This document shows positions 5,746 to 7,347 of a stretch of 7,347 nucleotides of DNA, one piece after another; within the stretch, counting starts at the first letter, position 1; every line of letters begins with the position of its first letter. The notes beneath the pieces were generated by a model. It did no database searches. It saw only the letters and a list, made by a program, of their open reading frames with translations, and was not told the DNA's origin. The translations under genes and the position numbers were made by a program. The stretch comes from Puniceicoccales bacterium (lineage in GTDB: Bacteria; Verrucomicrobiota; Verrucomicrobiia; Opitutales; Oceanipulchritudinaceae): assembly GCA_030595525.1 (NCBI GenBank), contig JAUVDD010000081.1:1-7347 (forward strand), in the 5' to 3' direction.

Positions 5746-7347
5746 ATGTTCGGATCATATGATGTCCTGATTGTCGGCAGTGGAATTGCCGGGCTGAGCT
5801 TTGCGCGGAAAGTCGCTGATCTCGGGCACAAAGTCTGTATCCTTACCAAAAAGGACCGTGCTGAAAGTAACACGAATTACGCCCAGGGTGGAATTGCAGC
5901 AGTCACTTCAAAGAGCGATGGATTTGAACTGCATGTAAACGATACCCTGACGGCAGGTGATGGATTATGCGACGAGACATCGGTACGGACAATTGTTGAA
6001 GAGGGTCCGGAACGGATCCAGGAGCTCATCGATCTCGGGGTCACCTTTTCCCAACTGGATGATGGCCGGGTCTCACTGCACAAGGAAGGTGGGCATTCGA
6101 AGCGTCGGATCCTTCATGTGAAAGATCTGACCGGAAAGGCCATTGAGGAAGCACTTCTACACGCGGTGGAAACGCATGAGAATGTGACCTTGCTGGAACA
6201 TGTGCATGCGATTGACCTCATCACCAACCACAAACTTGATTCGGAAGTTCCAGCGGAAGAGACCATTATTCATGGCCTTTACGGGTACGATACCCGTTCG
6301 CGAAAGGTTCTGAGTTTTGCTGCTCCGGTTGTGATGCTTTGCACAGGAGGAATTGGTCAGGTTTATTTATATACCACAAACCCGGCGATTGCTACCGGTG
6401 ATGGTATCGCCATGGCCTACCGCGCCGGTGCTGAAGTGCGGAACATGGAATTCATTCAATTTCACCCGACTGCGCTTTTTTCTTATACGAATGACCGTTT
6501 CCTGATAAGCGAAGCAGTGCGAGGTGAGGGTGCCATCCTGAGAAACCAGAAAGGGAAGGCGTTCATGGCCAATTATGATGCGCGCGAAGAACTTGCTCCG
6601 AGGGATATTGTTGCGCGGGCCATTGACAGTGAGATGAAGCAATCCGGTAGCAATCATGTCTGGCTGGATATCTCACATAAGTCGGAGGATTTCATTCAAG
6701 AGCGCTTTCCGTACATTTATTCACGTTGTTTAAAGGAAGGGATCAACCCTGCTAAGCATCCGATTCCCGTTGTTCCAGCGATGCACTATTTGTGTGGTGG
6801 TGTAGCCACCAATCTGGATGCTGAGACTGGTGTTGCCGGGCTTTATGCCTGTGGTGAAGTAGCCTGCACGGGCCTGCATGGAGCTAATCGTCTTGCTAGC
6901 AACAGTTTGTTGGAGGCAGTGGTCATGGCTCATCGAGGCGCCCTGAAAGTGGACCAATTCCTTGCGGGACATGAGAGACAGGTTTTGCAGCTGCCCGAAT
7001 GGGTTGATGGGGACCTGCAGGACAGTGATGAGCGTGTGATTCTGAGTCACAATTTTGATGAGTTAAAGCGGGCCCTTTGGGACTATGTGGGCATTGTTCG
7101 CAGCACTAAGCGACTTGAACGGGCAAAAACGCGTATCCAGCATCTCAGGAAGGAGATTCACGATTATTATTGGAATTTCAAGGTGGAGTCCAAGCTGCTT
7201 GAGTTGAGGAATTTGGTCGAGATTGCGGAAATGATCATTGATTGCGCCCTGAAGCGGCGGGAAAGCCGCGGGCTGCATTATACGCTGGATTATAGCAAGA
7301 AGCAGCCAGTTGCCAAAGATTCGGTGCTGCAGAGAAAATCCAAAAAA
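5746..7347 (+). CDS. nadB: L-aspartate oxidase, 3' end beyond the window
   Basis: A flavoenzyme of the succinate dehydrogenase/fumarate reductase flavoprotein group. It oxidises L-aspartate to iminoaspartate, which quinolinate synthase (NadA) uses to begin NAD synthesis. 534 codons are open to the edge; the family is about 530-540 residues, so only the last few are probably missing. Visible: FAD-binding GSGIAG (11-16), TNYAQGG (43-49), EGGHSKRRILH near 114-124, QFHPTAL with H240, SEAVRGEG (255-262), the proton-transfer arginine R286 in APRDIVARA, MHYLCGG with H347, LHGANRLASNSLLE with R382, and ESRGLHY (506-512). These match E. coli H244, R290, H351 and R386 at a constant offset of four. The threonine next to the substrate-binding glutamate (E. 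coli T259) is S255, a mild change. An in-frame TAG at 5740-5742 makes ATG 5746 the first possible ATG start. No Shine-Dalgarno lies at normal distance. nadA and nadC are not in the window. Confidence 0.97.
   Translation, partial: MFGSYDVLIVGSGIAGLSFARKVADLGHKVCILTKKDRAESNTNYAQGGIAAVTSKSDGFELHVNDTLTAGDGLCDETSVRTIVEEGPERIQELIDLGVTFSQLDDGRVSLHKEGGHSKRRILHVKDLTGKAIEEALLHAVETHENVTLLEHVHAIDLITNHKLDSEVPAEETIIHGLYGYDTRSRKVLSFAAPVVMLCTGGIGQVYLYTTNPAIATGDGIAMAYRAGAEVRNMEFIQFHPTALFSYTNDRFLISEAVRGEGAILRNQKGKAFMANYDAREELAPRDIVARAIDSEMKQSGSNHVWLDISHKSEDFIQERFPYIYSRCLKEGINPAKHPIPVVPAMHYLCGGVATNLDAETGVAGLYACGEVACTGLHGANRLASNSLLEAVVMAHRGALKVDQFLAGHERQVLQLPEWVDGDLQDSDERVILSHNFDELKRALWDYVGIVRSTKRLERAKTRIQHLRKEIHDYYWNFKVESKLLELRNLVEIAEMIIDCALKRRESRGLHYTLDYSKKQPVAKDSVLQRKSKK

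Noticed and set aside
1..7347. Mobile element, CRISPR array, tRNA or defence island
   Set aside because: No evenly spaced direct repeats with spacers, no transposase or integrase, no terminal repeats and no tRNA-like fold were seen; the gene content is mostly metabolic. The direct repeats at 121-387 are coding and in frame.

Overview
The window looks like ordinary chromosome from a free-living bacterium, most likely of the Verrucomicrobiota and perhaps the Opitutia/Puniceicoccales side. The reasons are an LL-diaminopimelate aminotransferase (DapL) route to lysine, the aspartate-oxidase route to NAD, moderate GC, and few recognisable Shine-Dalgarno sites. This placement is an inference from gene content; no marker gene settles it. 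I see no tRNA, rRNA, CRISPR array, insertion sequence, integrase or attachment site.

Layout. (1) At 2-1280, + strand, is a tightly packed set of three overlapping genes: the C-terminal part of a protein with a winged-helix-like segment and a very long acidic low-complexity tail, a MazG/dCTPP1-like nucleotide pyrophosphohydrolase, and a 68-residue two-helix membrane protein. (2) A 123-base gap at 1281-1403 holds a perfect 8-bp inverted repeat. It leads to a 704-residue polytopic membrane protein at 1404-3518, + strand, resembling GT-C glycosyltransferases in topology. (3) dapL lies at 3515-4738 on the - strand and runs tail-to-tail into the membrane protein; the two stop codons share one TTAA. 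(4) A 121-base divergent interval at 4739-4859 separates dapL from a + strand pair, a PanC-family ligase (4860-5705) and L-aspartate oxidase nadB (5746 to the window edge, stop not reached).

How the genes fit together. dapL and nadB both draw on aspartate-derived carbon, for lysine/cell wall and for NAD. Classical PanC uses beta-alanine, itself often made from aspartate. The small enzyme and membrane genes at the left look like a separate housekeeping-type operon.

The main point for a second look is the PanC-family protein. It aligns without gaps to E. coli PanC through the N-terminal nucleotide-binding region and keeps both HxGH histidines. However, both glutamines that hold pantoate are changed (to Glu and Lys), the signature Met is Ser, and the ATP-contacting Lys is Arg. 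It is full length and intact, so it is either a strongly drifted pantothenate synthetase or a relative that has changed substrate.
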